Shown here: positions 1-7,813 of the stretch, one piece after another
How the letters are laid out: each line of letters begins with the position of its first letter
Numbering within the stretch: the stretch's first letter is position 1
Program-made: the position numbers and the translations under genes
Notes under the pieces: model-generated
Seen by the model: only the letters and a program-made list of their open reading frames with translations
What the model was told of the DNA's origin: nothing
The model's database searches: none
Source: an uncultured Bacillaceae bacterium
Lineage (GTDB): Bacteria; Bacillota; Bacilli; Bacillales; Alkalibacillaceae
Direction: 5' to 3'
NCBI GenBank assembly: GCA_937983065.1
Contig: CALKAL010000064.1
Location: 1 to 15,480 of the forward strand
Length of the DNA: 15,480 nucleotides

Positions 1-37
1 AAAAATGGACTGTTGATTATCAACAGTCCATTTTTTT
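1..37 (-). terminator. Intrinsic terminator of the permease gene, probably bidirectional
   Basis: A perfect 12-base stem (5-16 with 20-31) closes a three-base loop. It is flanked by an A-run at 1-4 and a T-run at 31-37, so it can terminate in either direction. The permease stop codon lies at 42-44, only a few bases upstream on the minus strand, so this is the end of that transcript. It could also stop an incoming plus-strand transcript from a gene outside the window. Confidence 0.93.
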
Positions 38-41
38 ATTC

Positions 42-1886
42 CTACAGCGGATAAAGCAGTGGAATAACAATCATCATCACGACGAACATCACAACTTGTA
101 ATGGTACGCCTACTTTAACAAAATCAAAAAACTTGTAACCTCCCGCAGTCATCACTAAAGCATTGGTCGGTGAAGCGAATGGAGTTAAAAATGCCATTGC
201 TGATGCGACAGCGACAGTCATTGCAAATGTATAAGGATTGGCATCTATTGCAAGAGCTGCGTTCAACGCAATCGGTGCAAACAATACGGCGGTGGCAGTA
301 TTACTTATAACTTGACCAAATAGAACTGTCAGACAGTAAATGCCAATCAGAATTCCGAGTGCACCGAAACTCCCAAGTGCTCCTATAATTCCTTCTGAAA
401 TCAGATTCATTCCACCTGTTTTTTCTAAGGCAGTGGCCATTGGGAGCATGGCAGCGATTAAGACGATGCTTTCAAAATTCATTTCACGATAAGCATCGTC
501 CATATTTCTCAGACAACCAGTCACGAGCATGAGGATCGCGCCAATTAAAACAGTAATAACAGCAGGGAAAATTTCGAAAATCATAAGAAAAACGATGAGA
601 GCCATAATCGCACCAGCAATTGGCGCTTTCCCGCTTGCCGCTGCTTGACTAGCATGCTCCCTTGGTTGTCCGACAACAACGACGTCCTGAGTTTCATTCG
701 CTAATATTTCAATATCGTCCCAAGCACCTTGCACGAGGAGAGCATCACCGAAACGAAGCGGTGTTTCGCTCATGTTACTAAGAACATAATTTCCTTTACG
801 ATTAATACCAATAACGTTTAAATTATACTTTTCCCTAAATCCAATATTGGAAATCGCTTTGTTAATGAAACTGGAATGAGGCGTTAATAACACTTCAACT
901 AACCCTAATTCTTTAGTTACGAGGTAATCTGCCTCTGATTTATCTTTCAACACCTTTAATTTATTTTTCTTCGCAAACTCAATTACTTTTTGTTGTGGTC
1001 CTTGTACAAATAAAATGTCTCCTGCTTGAATAATGCTATTCGGGCCTGCCATTTCTTGATATGTGATTGGAAATATCCGCAATTCTCCATTGGCAGGTCG
1101 TTCAATTTTTAAAATAAAGACTTGATAATTTTTTGGAATGCTTAAATCGGCTAAAGGTGAGTCAACTATTTCCGAATCACTTTCTACTTTTACACGAAAA
1201 AGATTCCCTCCTAAATGATAATCTTTAGCAAGCTGTTTTGGTGAAAGTTTATATGTATCATTAGAACCACTTTTACTTTTATGATTCGGGATAACCGTAT
1301 TTCGTACAAAATATAGATAAACAATGCCAACGATAATTGCTGTGATTCCAATCGGTGTTATTTGAAAAAAGCTTAACTTTTCAAAACCATAATCGACTAA
1401 TGTCTGACTGACGATCAAGTTAGGGGGTGATGCAATTAATGTTAATAACCCTGACAAACTACCGATATAGGCTAACGGAATTAAATACTTTGACGGGCTA
1501 GCTTTGATTGAGATTGCAATACTGATCACAATAGGGAGCATTAAAGCAACCGTCCCAGTATTGCTCATAAAAGCACCGACAAACGCAACGATAAATAGGA
1601 GGAAGAAAAATAGCTTCTTCTCACTGTCTCCAGACCATTTCAATAATAAATTCCCTGCCATTTGAGCAAGGCCAGTTCGTAAAATACCCGCACCAATCAC
1701 GAATAAACCCGCAATCATAATGACGACGGAATTTGAAAACCCAGCAAGGGCTTCATCTGGTGTTAAAATTCCCGTAATCACAAGTGCGACTAACGCCATA
1801 ATTGCCACGAGGTCAACCCGAAACCGATTGCTAATAAATAAAAGGATTGTTATGCCGAGAATGGTAAACGTTATAATGAGTTGCAA
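42..1886 (-). CDS. SLC13-family anion permease with two TrkA-C domains
   Basis: Integral membrane permease of the SLC13/DASS divalent-anion family, 614 residues from the chosen start. N- and C-terminal blocks of hydrophobic segments flank a cytoplasmic stretch at roughly residues 205-398. That stretch reads as two TrkA-C (RCK_C-like) domains, each ending in a GD-x-L-x-VQG type strand. The two inverted halves carry the family's SNT motifs (about residues 108-110 and 528-530) and paired ASPPN / ASPTN hairpins, which in the family bind Na+ and substrate. Family members with this layout include E. coli YfbS and the sulfate transporters of algae and cyanobacteria. The substrate (sulfate, dicarboxylate or other) cannot be read from sequence. 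The start is TTG at 1886, with AAGGAG seven bases upstream. The longer ATG start at 1907 has no ribosome binding site. It is transcribed alone, with its own promoter and terminator. Confidence 0.9.
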   Translation of the reverse strand: MQLIITFTILGITILLFISNRFRVDLVAIMALVALVITGILTPDEALAGFSNSVVIMIAGLFVIGAGILRTGLAQMAGNLLLKWSGDSEKKLFFFLLFIVAFVGAFMSNTGTVALMLPIVISIAISIKASPSKYLIPLAYIGSLSGLLTLIASPPNLIVSQTLVDYGFEKLSFFQITPIGITAIIVGIVYLYFVRNTVIPNHKSKSGSNDTYKLSPKQLAKDYHLGGNLFRVKVESDSEIVDSPLADLSIPKNYQVFILKIERPANGELRIFPITYQEMAGPNSIIQAGDILFVQGPQQKVIEFAKKNKLKVLKDKSEADYLVTKELGLVEVLLTPHSSFINKAISNIGFREKYNLNVIGINRKGNYVLSNMSETPLRFGDALLVQGAWDDIEILANETQDVVVVGQPREHASQAAASGKAPIAGAIMALIVFLMIFEIFPAVITVLIGAILMLVTGCLRNMDDAYREMNFESIVLIAAMLPMATALEKTGGMNLISEGIIGALGSFGALGILIGIYCLTVLFGQVISNTATAVLFAPIALNAALAIDANPYTFAMTVAVASAMAFLTPFASPTNALVMTAGGYKFFDFVKVGVPLQVVMFVVMMIVIPLLYPL

Positions 1887-1948
1887 AGTGATTCTCCTTT
1901 TCCCCATTTTCGTATTATGTTTTGTATCTTGGGATCTATTTCCTCCAC

Positions 1949-1957
1949 ATTATATCA
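1949..1957 (-). promoter_or_regulatory. Extended -10 promoter of the permease gene
   Basis: On the minus strand TGATATAAT (1957 down to 1949) is a perfect TGnTATAAT extended -10 box. No good -35 is visible at 16-18 bases, which fits an extended -10 promoter. It lies about 60 bases upstream of the TTG start and just downstream of the terminator of the acyl-CoA operon. Confidence 0.65.
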
Positions 1958-2006
1958 AATATAAGTCTTCTCGTTCGGCACAAGTTTCGTATAATTGAAG
2001 AGAAAA

Positions 2007-2049
2007 ATAAAAAAAATTAGGGTAAAGTCATCCTTCAATAACTTTACCC
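2007..2049 (-). terminator. Terminator of the acyl-CoA operon
   Basis: A perfect 9-base stem GGGTAAAGT / ACTTTACCC (2041-2049 with 2020-2028) has a 12-base loop and is followed on the minus strand by a long T-rich tract (2018-2007). It lies about 90 bases past the acyl-CoA dehydrogenase stop codon and before the permease promoter. Confidence 0.88.
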
Positions 2050-2081
2050 ACTATCTTAATATATTTTAATTTATCATTAGC

Positions 2082-2119
2082 TTGAAGAAGCTCCTTCCTC
2101 AAAAACGCCTTAACGTTTT
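2082..2119 (-). other. Two extra stem-loops in the 3' region of the acyl-CoA operon
   Basis: Two hairpins precede the main terminator. AAAACG / CGTTTT (2104-2119 region) has a six-base loop and T-run. The other is a 9-base stem, 2082-2090 with 2094-2102, containing one G-T pair. They may be a weak first terminator or 3'-end protection of the mRNA. No coding sequence is visible here. Confidence 0.5.
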
Positions 2120-2137
2120 AGGTGGGAGCAGTTCAAA

Positions 2138-3829
2138 TTATTTTAGATCAACTATATCTTTAAAATGGATAATATCTGCATGTTTCGCTTGAACAGATTT
2201 CTCCTCCCACACATTTTTCAAATACACTTCAGCTATTTTCATCATTCTTTCATCCTTACTAGCCTCTTCAACTGCCACTACGCTCTCGAATATATCTGCA
2301 AACCACTTCGCAATATCCTTTGAATAATAAGTTTGTAAATCATCGGGTAGCTTTTTAATTTCTGATACTCGCTCAAGTAAATCGTTTAACTCATTCTCTA
2401 GAACACTTACCAGGGGAACTAACTCACTTGGAACGTTAACCTGGGCAAGCCGCTCTCTCATCTCACTTGCAAATAGCTTCTCAACGTTATACCTGTTCAA
2501 CAGCCGTAATACTTCCAACCCAAGAATATTTGCGGTCCCTTCCCATACTGTTAATACTTGAGCATCTCTAAGCAACCGCGGTGTCACAAAATCCTCGATA
2601 TACCCATTTCCACCATGCATTTCTATCGCTTCATGGGCAAAGTGAACCGCCTGCTCAGCCGTCTCCTTTTTCATCACTGCCACATATAATCGAAAAAGCA
2701 CTTTTTCCTCTTCCGTCGCTGTATGTTTCGTATCTAGACCCATCACCTTATCCATTAGCTCAATGACACGGAACATCGCATTCATTTCTACCTCTTGTTT
2801 GGCGACCATCTTACTAAGAGTCGCTTGAATCATTGGATATTGCGTTAGATTTTTTCCAAATGCTACCCGATCCATCGCATAATTTCTCGCTTCTATATAG
2901 GCCCGTCGCATAATTCCAAGAGAGGCAACTGCGTTTGAAATCCGCGAAAGATTAAGCGCTTCAATCATATAGTAAAACCCACGATTCTCCTCACCGACTA
3001 AATATCCGACCGCACCTTCAAATTCCACTTCAGCTGACGGAACAGCTCTGACACCAAGCTTATCTTTCAGACGTCTAATTCGTAGCTGGCCTGCTGCACG
3101 GTTTTCTTCCCAAGGCACGAGGAAAAGACTTAATCCCTTCGTTCCAGCCTCAGCACCTTTCACACGGGCAAGCACCATTGCGACACCACATGCTCCAGCG
3201 TTACTTGCAAAATATTTTTCCCCTGTAATCCGATAAACGTCACCAGATTTTACTGCTGAAACTTCATTGGCACCAACGTCAGAACCACCTTGTCTCTCGG
3301 TAAGAAATGTCGCACCTTCATATAATTCCGTTTCCCCCGTTGAAATTACGTGAGGCAAATATTTTTCCTTCAACTCATCTGAAGCATAATGATCAATTAA
3401 ATAGGCTGTTGCTTTCGTTAATGTAACTGGACAGGCTAGACCAGGCTCTGAATGGGAAAGTAAGTACTTCAATGCATACGAGTATACGTAATTTCCTTTA
3501 TGTCCTAGACTCGGAATTTCTTTATGGACATATCCAACTACACCAGTGTTGTACGTATCATTGACAGACTGCTTATACCCTTCATTCAACCAGACCTTTG
3601 ATACTTCATTCCCCATTTTATCGTAACGGATTAATTTCGGTTCGCCTTCTCGGTCGGTGTGAACGGCTCTTTTATCAATCTGTCCAGCACATAATTCGCC
3701 GTACCTTTTCAATTCTACATCCGCCCATTTAAAAAAATCAGTAGGCAATGATTCTTTTAGCAGGCGCCGTAAATTAGGGTCATCTGTATAAAAGTTTTCT
3801 GTATTCTTTTTTTCTCTTACATCTATCAT
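2138..3829 (-). CDS. AidB-like acyl-CoA dehydrogenase
   Basis: Flavin-dependent acyl-CoA dehydrogenase, 563 residues, expected to form the 2,3 double bond in an acyl-CoA and pass electrons to ETF. The FAD-binding segment TERQGGSDVG lies near residues 177-186. The GGNGYIEDF motif near 406-414 is followed by the TVWEGTANI segment, whose Glu (about residue 430) is the usual catalytic base. The opening (DPNLRRLL) and the TERQGGSD block resemble the AidB / isovaleryl-like branch rather than short MCAD-type enzymes. A helical C-terminal extension of about 120 residues follows. Chain-length preference cannot be told from sequence. The start is ATG at 3829: GGAGG lies seven bases upstream of it but almost touches the alternative ATG at 3835. 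It is the last gene of the operon, 36 bases after the acyl-CoA synthetase, which could supply its substrate. Confidence 0.9.
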   Translation of the reverse strand: MIDVREKKNTENFYTDDPNLRRLLKESLPTDFFKWADVELKRYGELCAGQIDKRAVHTDREGEPKLIRYDKMGNEVSKVWLNEGYKQSVNDTYNTGVVGYVHKEIPSLGHKGNYVYSYALKYLLSHSEPGLACPVTLTKATAYLIDHYASDELKEKYLPHVISTGETELYEGATFLTERQGGSDVGANEVSAVKSGDVYRITGEKYFASNAGACGVAMVLARVKGAEAGTKGLSLFLVPWEENRAAGQLRIRRLKDKLGVRAVPSAEVEFEGAVGYLVGEENRGFYYMIEALNLSRISNAVASLGIMRRAYIEARNYAMDRVAFGKNLTQYPMIQATLSKMVAKQEVEMNAMFRVIELMDKVMGLDTKHTATEEEKVLFRLYVAVMKKETAEQAVHFAHEAIEMHGGNGYIEDFVTPRLLRDAQVLTVWEGTANILGLEVLRLLNRYNVEKLFASEMRERLAQVNVPSELVPLVSVLENELNDLLERVSEIKKLPDDLQTYYSKDIAKWFADIFESVVAVEEASKDERMMKIAEVYLKNVWEEKSVQAKHADIIHFKDIVDLK

Positions 3830-3865
3830 TTTCATACCTCCAAAGCTGTTAAAAAAATATATGCA

Positions 3866-5383
3866 TTAACGAATAACTTCCTTCCGTAACTGATGTTTTA
3901 GTATTTTACCAGTTGCATTCCGCGGAAGTGCTTCCATTCTTTCGTAAAGCTTAGGAATTTTATAGTCGGCAATTTTTCCTTTAAGAAAATCTTTTAATTC
4001 ATTTTCAAGGTCATCGAGAGCATCCTCCAAAACGACACAGGCTTTCACTGTTTCTCCCCAGTTAGGGTTTGGTACGCCGACGACAGCTACATCTGTTACG
4101 GCAGGATGCGTGATGAGTATGTTTTCAATTTCCTTTGGATAAATATTCACCCCGCCTGAGATGATGATGTCTTTTTTCCGGTCAACCATCCAATAAAATC
4201 CGTCCTCGTCTTCCTGTGCCATATCTCCAGTGTAGAGCCAGCCGTCTTTCAGTACAGCTTTTGTTTGTTCCTCATCCTTGTAATATCCCTTCATATTTCC
4301 TTCACCTTTAAGAATAATCTCGCCAATTTCTCCAGGCTTTACGTCAATACCATTTTCATCAACGATTCTGATTTCACAATTTAAAGCAGCACGGTTCCCA
4401 ATGCTTCCCGCCTTCGCTTCGTGGTCATCAAACCCTAGTAACGTTCCATTTGGTCCCGCTTCCGTCAAGCCATATACGCAAATAAGCCGATCCGTTTGGA
4501 ATTGCTCCTTCACTTTCATCACTTCTTCTTTAGAAAGCGGTGCTGCACCATAAATCCAATATTTCATAGAGGATAGATCGTAGTTTCCAATTTCCGGATG
4601 CCTCGATGTTGCGAGAAATGCAATCGGTGCACCAAAGAAGTGGGTCGTTTTTTCTTTGGCAACCGTTTCAAGTAGCAAATCTGGTGTAAAGGTTGGCACG
4701 ACAACATGTGTTGCTCCGACGTAAAGACCTGCTACCATAAAAAGGTGTAACGGTGCCGAATGACTGAGGGGCATCATGTGTAAAATACGGCTTTCTGGCT
4801 TCAACTCCATTTCAACACAAATCGTTAAAGCGACGGTCAAAATGTTTCGATAAGTGAACAGGACCCCTTTTGGATTTCCTGTAGTACCTGATGTATACAG
4901 AATGGAAGCCTCATCATCTTCCGTTAAGTTACATTCTATTTCTGTTGGGGAACCGCTCGTAAGTAAATCATCAAAGGACAACCAGCCATTGTCGGCGTCT
5001 CCTGTTTTTATATATTGAATATTTGGTGCTTTTTCTGGCAAATCATAGACATTATTAAACAGTAGCTCATGTGTTATGAACATCGATGCATCGCTATGTT
5101 CCATAATGTAAATAATTTCATTGTCGACTAATCTGGCATTAATCGGTACAGTGAGGGCACCGATTCGCTGGGCAGCAATGTAAGCGATCATGAATTCCTT
5201 TGTGTTCGGTAAGTGTAAAATAATTTTATCACCTTGCTTTAACCCTAATTCCTTTAAGCTATGGGCAAACCTGTTAGCAGCTTCGTTCCATTCCTTATAA
5301 GTGATTCGTTCAGTTGGAGTAACAATCCCCTCATGGTTTGGATATTTCCTTGACATGACAGCTAATAAATTAGGTGTGTTCAT
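3866..5383 (-). CDS. Acyl-CoA synthetase (AMP-forming fatty acid-CoA ligase)
   Basis: Cytoplasmic adenylate-forming enzyme, 505 residues, which activates a carboxylic acid with ATP and joins it to CoA. All hallmark motifs are present in order: P-loop YTSGTTGNPKG (163-173), YGLTEAGPNG (304-313), YTGD (384-387), hinge DRKKDIIISGG (401-411) and the C-terminal TGK lysine (about residue 493) needed for adenylation. The family includes medium-, long- and branched-chain ligases, and substrate cannot be assigned from sequence. Its ATG overlaps the merR stop codon as ATGA, so the two are probably translationally coupled. Together with the downstream dehydrogenase it forms the first two steps of acyl degradation. 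Confidence 0.92.
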   Translation of the reverse strand: MNTPNLLAVMSRKYPNHEGIVTPTERITYKEWNEAANRFAHSLKELGLKQGDKIILHLPNTKEFMIAYIAAQRIGALTVPINARLVDNEIIYIMEHSDASMFITHELLFNNVYDLPEKAPNIQYIKTGDADNGWLSFDDLLTSGSPTEIECNLTEDDEASILYTSGTTGNPKGVLFTYRNILTVALTICVEMELKPESRILHMMPLSHSAPLHLFMVAGLYVGATHVVVPTFTPDLLLETVAKEKTTHFFGAPIAFLATSRHPEIGNYDLSSMKYWIYGAAPLSKEEVMKVKEQFQTDRLICVYGLTEAGPNGTLLGFDDHEAKAGSIGNRAALNCEIRIVDENGIDVKPGEIGEIILKGEGNMKGYYKDEEQTKAVLKDGWLYTGDMAQEDEDGFYWMVDRKKDIIISGGVNIYPKEIENILITHPAVTDVAVVGVPNPNWGETVKACVVLEDALDDLENELKDFLKGKIADYKIPKLYERMEALPRNATGKILKHQLRKEVIR

Positions 5384-5778
5384 TCATTTCCACGCTCCAA
5401 TTCATTTAATTTTTTTTGAAACTCCTGAAGCAAATGCACCATTTCTTCTCGTATTTGAGTTAATTCCTCTATCCGTTCCGACACCTCCTTGATTTTGTCC
5501 GCACCATATTCGATTGTCCGTTCAAACTGTTTTTTCCCAGTACGATCCAAGTCGAAAAGTTGAATCATCTCCCTTATTTCATCCAATTGGAAGCCATATT
5601 TTTTACCTCGGAAAATCAGTTTCAGCCGGGTCCGTTCCTTGTTCGTAAAAATTCGTCTTCCACCCTCCGTCCTCTTCGGCTCTAGTAGGCCAAGTTCCTC
5701 GTAATAGCGAATAGCTCGGGTAGTGGTTTCAAATTCTTTAGCAAGTTCAGCAATCGAATACGTTTTTCCTGTCCTCAT
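5380..5778 (-). CDS. MerR-family transcriptional regulator of the acyl-CoA operon
   Basis: DNA-binding regulator of 132 residues. The N-terminal winged helix-turn-helix contains SIAELAKEF and the MerR-type RAIRYYEELGLLEPKR segment (about residues 8-37), followed by a GGRRIF wing. The C-terminal part (about 75-128) is a charged dimerisation coiled coil. There is no large effector domain and no obvious metal-binding Cys cluster, which argues against metal sensing. Its place ahead of acyl-CoA catabolic genes suggests it senses an acyl-CoA or related intermediate, like LiuR-type MerR proteins; this is inference. AAAGGTGAT provides the ribosome binding site. A near-palindrome over its promoter (5822-5837) suggests autoregulation. 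Confidence 0.88.
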   Translation of the reverse strand: MRTGKTYSIAELAKEFETTTRAIRYYEELGLLEPKRTEGGRRIFTNKERTRLKLIFRGKKYGFQLDEIREMIQLFDLDRTGKKQFERTIEYGADKIKEVSERIEELTQIREEMVHLLQEFQKKLNELERGNE

Positions 5779-5807
5779 GTCATCACCTTTATTTAAATTT
5801 TCTTACA

Positions 5808-5837
5808 ATTATAATGTATCATTAACGTTAACGTAAA
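5808..5837 (-). promoter_or_regulatory. Promoter of the merR / acyl-CoA operon with embedded operator
   Basis: On the minus strand a perfect TATAAT (5813-5808) is preceded at 17-18 bases by a weak -35 (TTACGT or TTTACG). The -35 and half of the spacer lie inside the near-palindrome TTTACGTTAACGTTAA (5837-5822), symmetrical except for one pair. An operator in the spacer is the usual MerR arrangement. From memory the site resembles the MerR-type LiuR motif of leucine-degradation operons; I could not check this. Confidence 0.65.
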
Positions 5838-5846
5838 GAGCAAGAG

Positions 5847-5905
5847 AAAAAATAGGAGTCTTATCCCGCCACTTACAACCTTCAGTCGAGATAAAACTCC
5901 TTTTT
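5847..5905 (-). terminator. Intrinsic terminator between the 52-base repeat array and merR
   Basis: AGGAGT-C-TTATC (5854-5865) pairs with GATAA-A-ACTCCT (5890-5901), giving 11 base pairs with one mismatch around a 24-base loop. T-runs on both sides (six on the minus strand at 5852-5847, five on the plus strand at 5901-5905) make it usable in both directions. guaA already has its own terminator at 6293-6331, so on the minus strand this one would stop a transcript that starts in or near the repeat array. Confidence 0.75.
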
Positions 5906-5938
5906 AAAACTAATGCTAAAATACCGTTGATTCATCCA

Positions 5939-6250
5939 AAAATTTTTCCCGGAGATTATATTCTCATGACCAAATCTCGTTGGAACAACCAAAGATTTGT
6001 CCTCGAGCAAGCTTCTCAAGACCATATCTTATTGCTTCGATTAAAGTTTTGTCCCTGAGGGCGCTTCTCAAGGCCATATCTAACTGATTCAATCAAAGTT
6101 TTGTCCCCGAGACGGCTTCTCAAGGCCACATCTAACTGATTCGATTAAAGTTTTGTCCCCGAGAAGGCTTCTCAAGGTCAAATTTGATTGTTTCGCACCA
6201 TGATTTGTCCTATAGATAGAACTCGTTTTTTCTAACAAACTCCAAAGTTA
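5939..6250. repeat. Tandem array of 52-base repeats
   Basis: Four clear units begin at 5991, 6043, 6095 and 6147, each exactly 52 bases, opening with AAAGTTTTGTCC-like sequence and containing GGCTTCTCAAGGCC-like sequence. Degenerate units in the same register flank them at 5939 and 6199. Units 2 and 3 differ at about seven positions, with no insertions or deletions. In the minus-strand sense most units can fold as CCTTGAGA / TCTCGGGG around a five-base loop, with some substitutions. The period is not a multiple of three and no long frame runs through the array, so it is not protein-coding. It is not a CRISPR array, because there are no unique spacers. Function unknown. Confidence 0.9.
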
Positions 6251-6260
6251 AATAAGTCAA
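6232..6260 (-). promoter_or_regulatory. Weak promoter candidate pointing into the repeat array
   Basis: On the minus strand TTGACT (6260-6255) is followed after 17 bases by TGTTAG (6237-6232). The -35 is good but the -10 matches the consensus at only three of six positions. If active, it would transcribe through the 52-base repeats to the terminator at 5901-5847, giving an RNA of about 370 bases. Confidence 0.25.
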
Positions 6261-6292
6261 TCCAAAATTTCGCAAGCTTTATTTGCCGAACC

Positions 6293-6331
6293 AAAAAAGG
6301 CACGACAATCATTACGATATCGCACCTTTTT
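6293..6331 (-). terminator. Terminator of the guaB-guaA unit
   Basis: A 12-base stem, 6320-6331 with 6294-6305, includes two G-T pairs and closes a 14-base loop. A T-run follows on the minus strand. It starts about 30 bases after the guaA stop codon. Confidence 0.9.
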
Positions 6332-6361
6332 AAAATTTAAACGAATCTTTATTCACTCATT

Positions 6362-7735
6362 CTACTCATATTCAATTGTGGACGGAGGTTTACTCGTTAT
6401 ATCATAAACAACCCGGTTCACTTCAGGTATCTCATTGACGATGCGGCTCGATATTTCTTCTAAAACGTTAAAAGGAATTTTTGCCCAGTCTGATGTCGTA
6501 CCATCTGTAGACGTCACCGCACGAATAGCAATCGTATGAACATATGACCTTTTCTCATCTTTTATCCCGACACTTTTTATGTTCGGCAAAACAGCGAAAT
6601 ATTGCCAAATCTCCCTATCGAGCTGATGATTTCTTATAACTTCACGTAAAATAGCGTCAGCTTCTCTTACAATTGTTAATTTTTCTTCAGTAACCTCACC
6701 AAGTACCCGAATTCCTAAGCCTGGACCAGGAAATGGTTGCCGCCAAACGATATGTTCTGGAATACCAAGCTCTTCACCGAGTAACCTCACTTCATCTTTA
6801 AATAGCGTTTTTAACGGCTCAATTAATTGAAATTCCATGTCTTCGGGCAGTCCACCGACATTGTGATGGGATTTGATTGTTCCTTTTGTATTCGTTCCAC
6901 TTTCAATAATATCGGTATACAACGTTCCTTGAGCTAAAAAATCAATTTGATCAAGCTTAGCCGCTTCTTCATCAAACACATAAATAAATTCATTACCGAT
7001 TATTTTTCGCTTTTGCTCTGGATCTGTAACACCTTTTAGTTTTGTTAAAAAACGATTTTTTGCGTCAATTTTAATGACATGAATGTTGAAATCTTCATTA
7101 AACATTTTCATCACTTCATCGGCTTCATTTTTTCTTAATAAGCCGTGATCGACGAAAATACATGTTAATTGATCCCCAATTGCTTTATGGAGTAAGACGG
7201 CGACAACGGTAGAGTCCACCCCTCCACTTAATGCACATAACACTCTTTTGTTTTTCACTGTTTCTTTAATATCCTTCGTTGCCAGCTCGATGTACCGCTT
7301 CATCGTCCACTCGCCAAGACACCCGCAAATATTAAATAAAAACGTACGAATCTGTTGTTCAATTTGAAGTTCAGATAGGTTATGAAGGGCATATAATTTG
7401 CGATTCTTATCGTCCAATACAATAAGTTCATCATTTAATGATTGTTCTGGCAAACCGAGTAATTGACTGGTATACGTAACAAGGGGACCCGTTACAAGGA
7501 TAGGCACTTCTAAATTAAAAAACGAAGCGTCTAAATGTTTAAAGGAATCAGATGGCGTCTTTTGATCTGATAGTAAAATAACGCCTGATACGTTCATTTT
7601 TTGAATGTCCTCGTAGCTTGTATCATAAGAAAAAAGCTCACTATAAATGCCTAATTCTCGTATTTGTTTTGTGATCAGTTGACTTTTTGCATGTCCAAAA
7701 TCGATGATTACTATTTTTTCTTCTATGTTTTTCAT
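6362..7735 (-). CDS. guaA: GMP synthase-like protein with degenerate glutaminase domain
   Basis: Amidates XMP to GMP using ATP. The protein has 457 residues against roughly 510 for Bacillus GuaA. The ATP-pyrophosphatase domain is well conserved: SGGVDS at 170-175, FVDHGLLRK, KLKGVTDPEQKRKIIG, and the IESGT...IKSHHNVGGLPE block. The C-terminal dimerisation domain ends in the typical ITSKPPSTIEYE. The N-terminal glutaminase domain is wrecked. The SGGP oxyanion segment is replaced, the GICYGMQ nucleophile elbow reads VTGPLVT (Gly83 in the Cys place), and about 55 residues including the HGD and FHPE segments are gone. It should therefore use free ammonia or a separate glutaminase, as archaeal two-subunit enzymes do. 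SVGVMGD-RTYD near 388-398 is also altered to SVGIKDEKRSYV. The start is ATG at 7735, with GAGGTG seven bases upstream. The degraded domain is still in frame with no stops. It may be a paralogue of a normal guaA elsewhere. Confidence 0.88.
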   Translation of the reverse strand: MKNIEEKIVIIDFGHAKSQLITKQIRELGIYSELFSYDTSYEDIQKMNVSGVILLSDQKTPSDSFKHLDASFFNLEVPILVTGPLVTYTSQLLGLPEQSLNDELIVLDDKNRKLYALHNLSELQIEQQIRTFLFNICGCLGEWTMKRYIELATKDIKETVKNKRVLCALSGGVDSTVVAVLLHKAIGDQLTCIFVDHGLLRKNEADEVMKMFNEDFNIHVIKIDAKNRFLTKLKGVTDPEQKRKIIGNEFIYVFDEEAAKLDQIDFLAQGTLYTDIIESGTNTKGTIKSHHNVGGLPEDMEFQLIEPLKTLFKDEVRLLGEELGIPEHIVWRQPFPGPGLGIRVLGEVTEEKLTIVREADAILREVIRNHQLDREIWQYFAVLPNIKSVGIKDEKRSYVHTIAIRAVTSTDGTTSDWAKIPFNVLEEISSRIVNEIPEVNRVVYDITSKPPSTIEYE

Positions 7736-7754
7736 CTTCTTCACCTCGATTAGT

Positions 7755-7785
7755 AAAAACAAAATCTGCCTCAATAACAGGCAGA
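7755..7785 (-). promoter_or_regulatory. Terminator-like hairpin between guaB and guaA
   Basis: On the minus strand TCTGCCT and AGGCAGA (7785-7779 and 7771-7765) form a perfect 7-base stem with a seven-base loop, followed directly by TTTTGTTTTT. It sits between the guaB stop codon and the guaA ribosome binding site, so it could lower or control guaA expression. No competing antiterminator fold is evident in the roughly 28 bases before it. Confidence 0.6.
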
Positions 7786-7813
7786 TAAACACGAATTACT
7801 AGCGAACATCACC

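Noticed and set aside
1720..1998. Plus-strand 92-residue open frame spanning the permease start
   Set aside because: It is antisense to conserved membrane segments and crosses the permease promoter, with no domain or convincing ribosome binding site.
5939..6250. CRISPR array
   Set aside because: The repetitive unit covers the whole 52-base period, so there are no unique spacers, and no cas genes are nearby.
5939..6250. Repeat-encoded peptide or pseudogene
   Set aside because: The 52-base period shifts frame in each copy, and no long open frame runs through on either strand.
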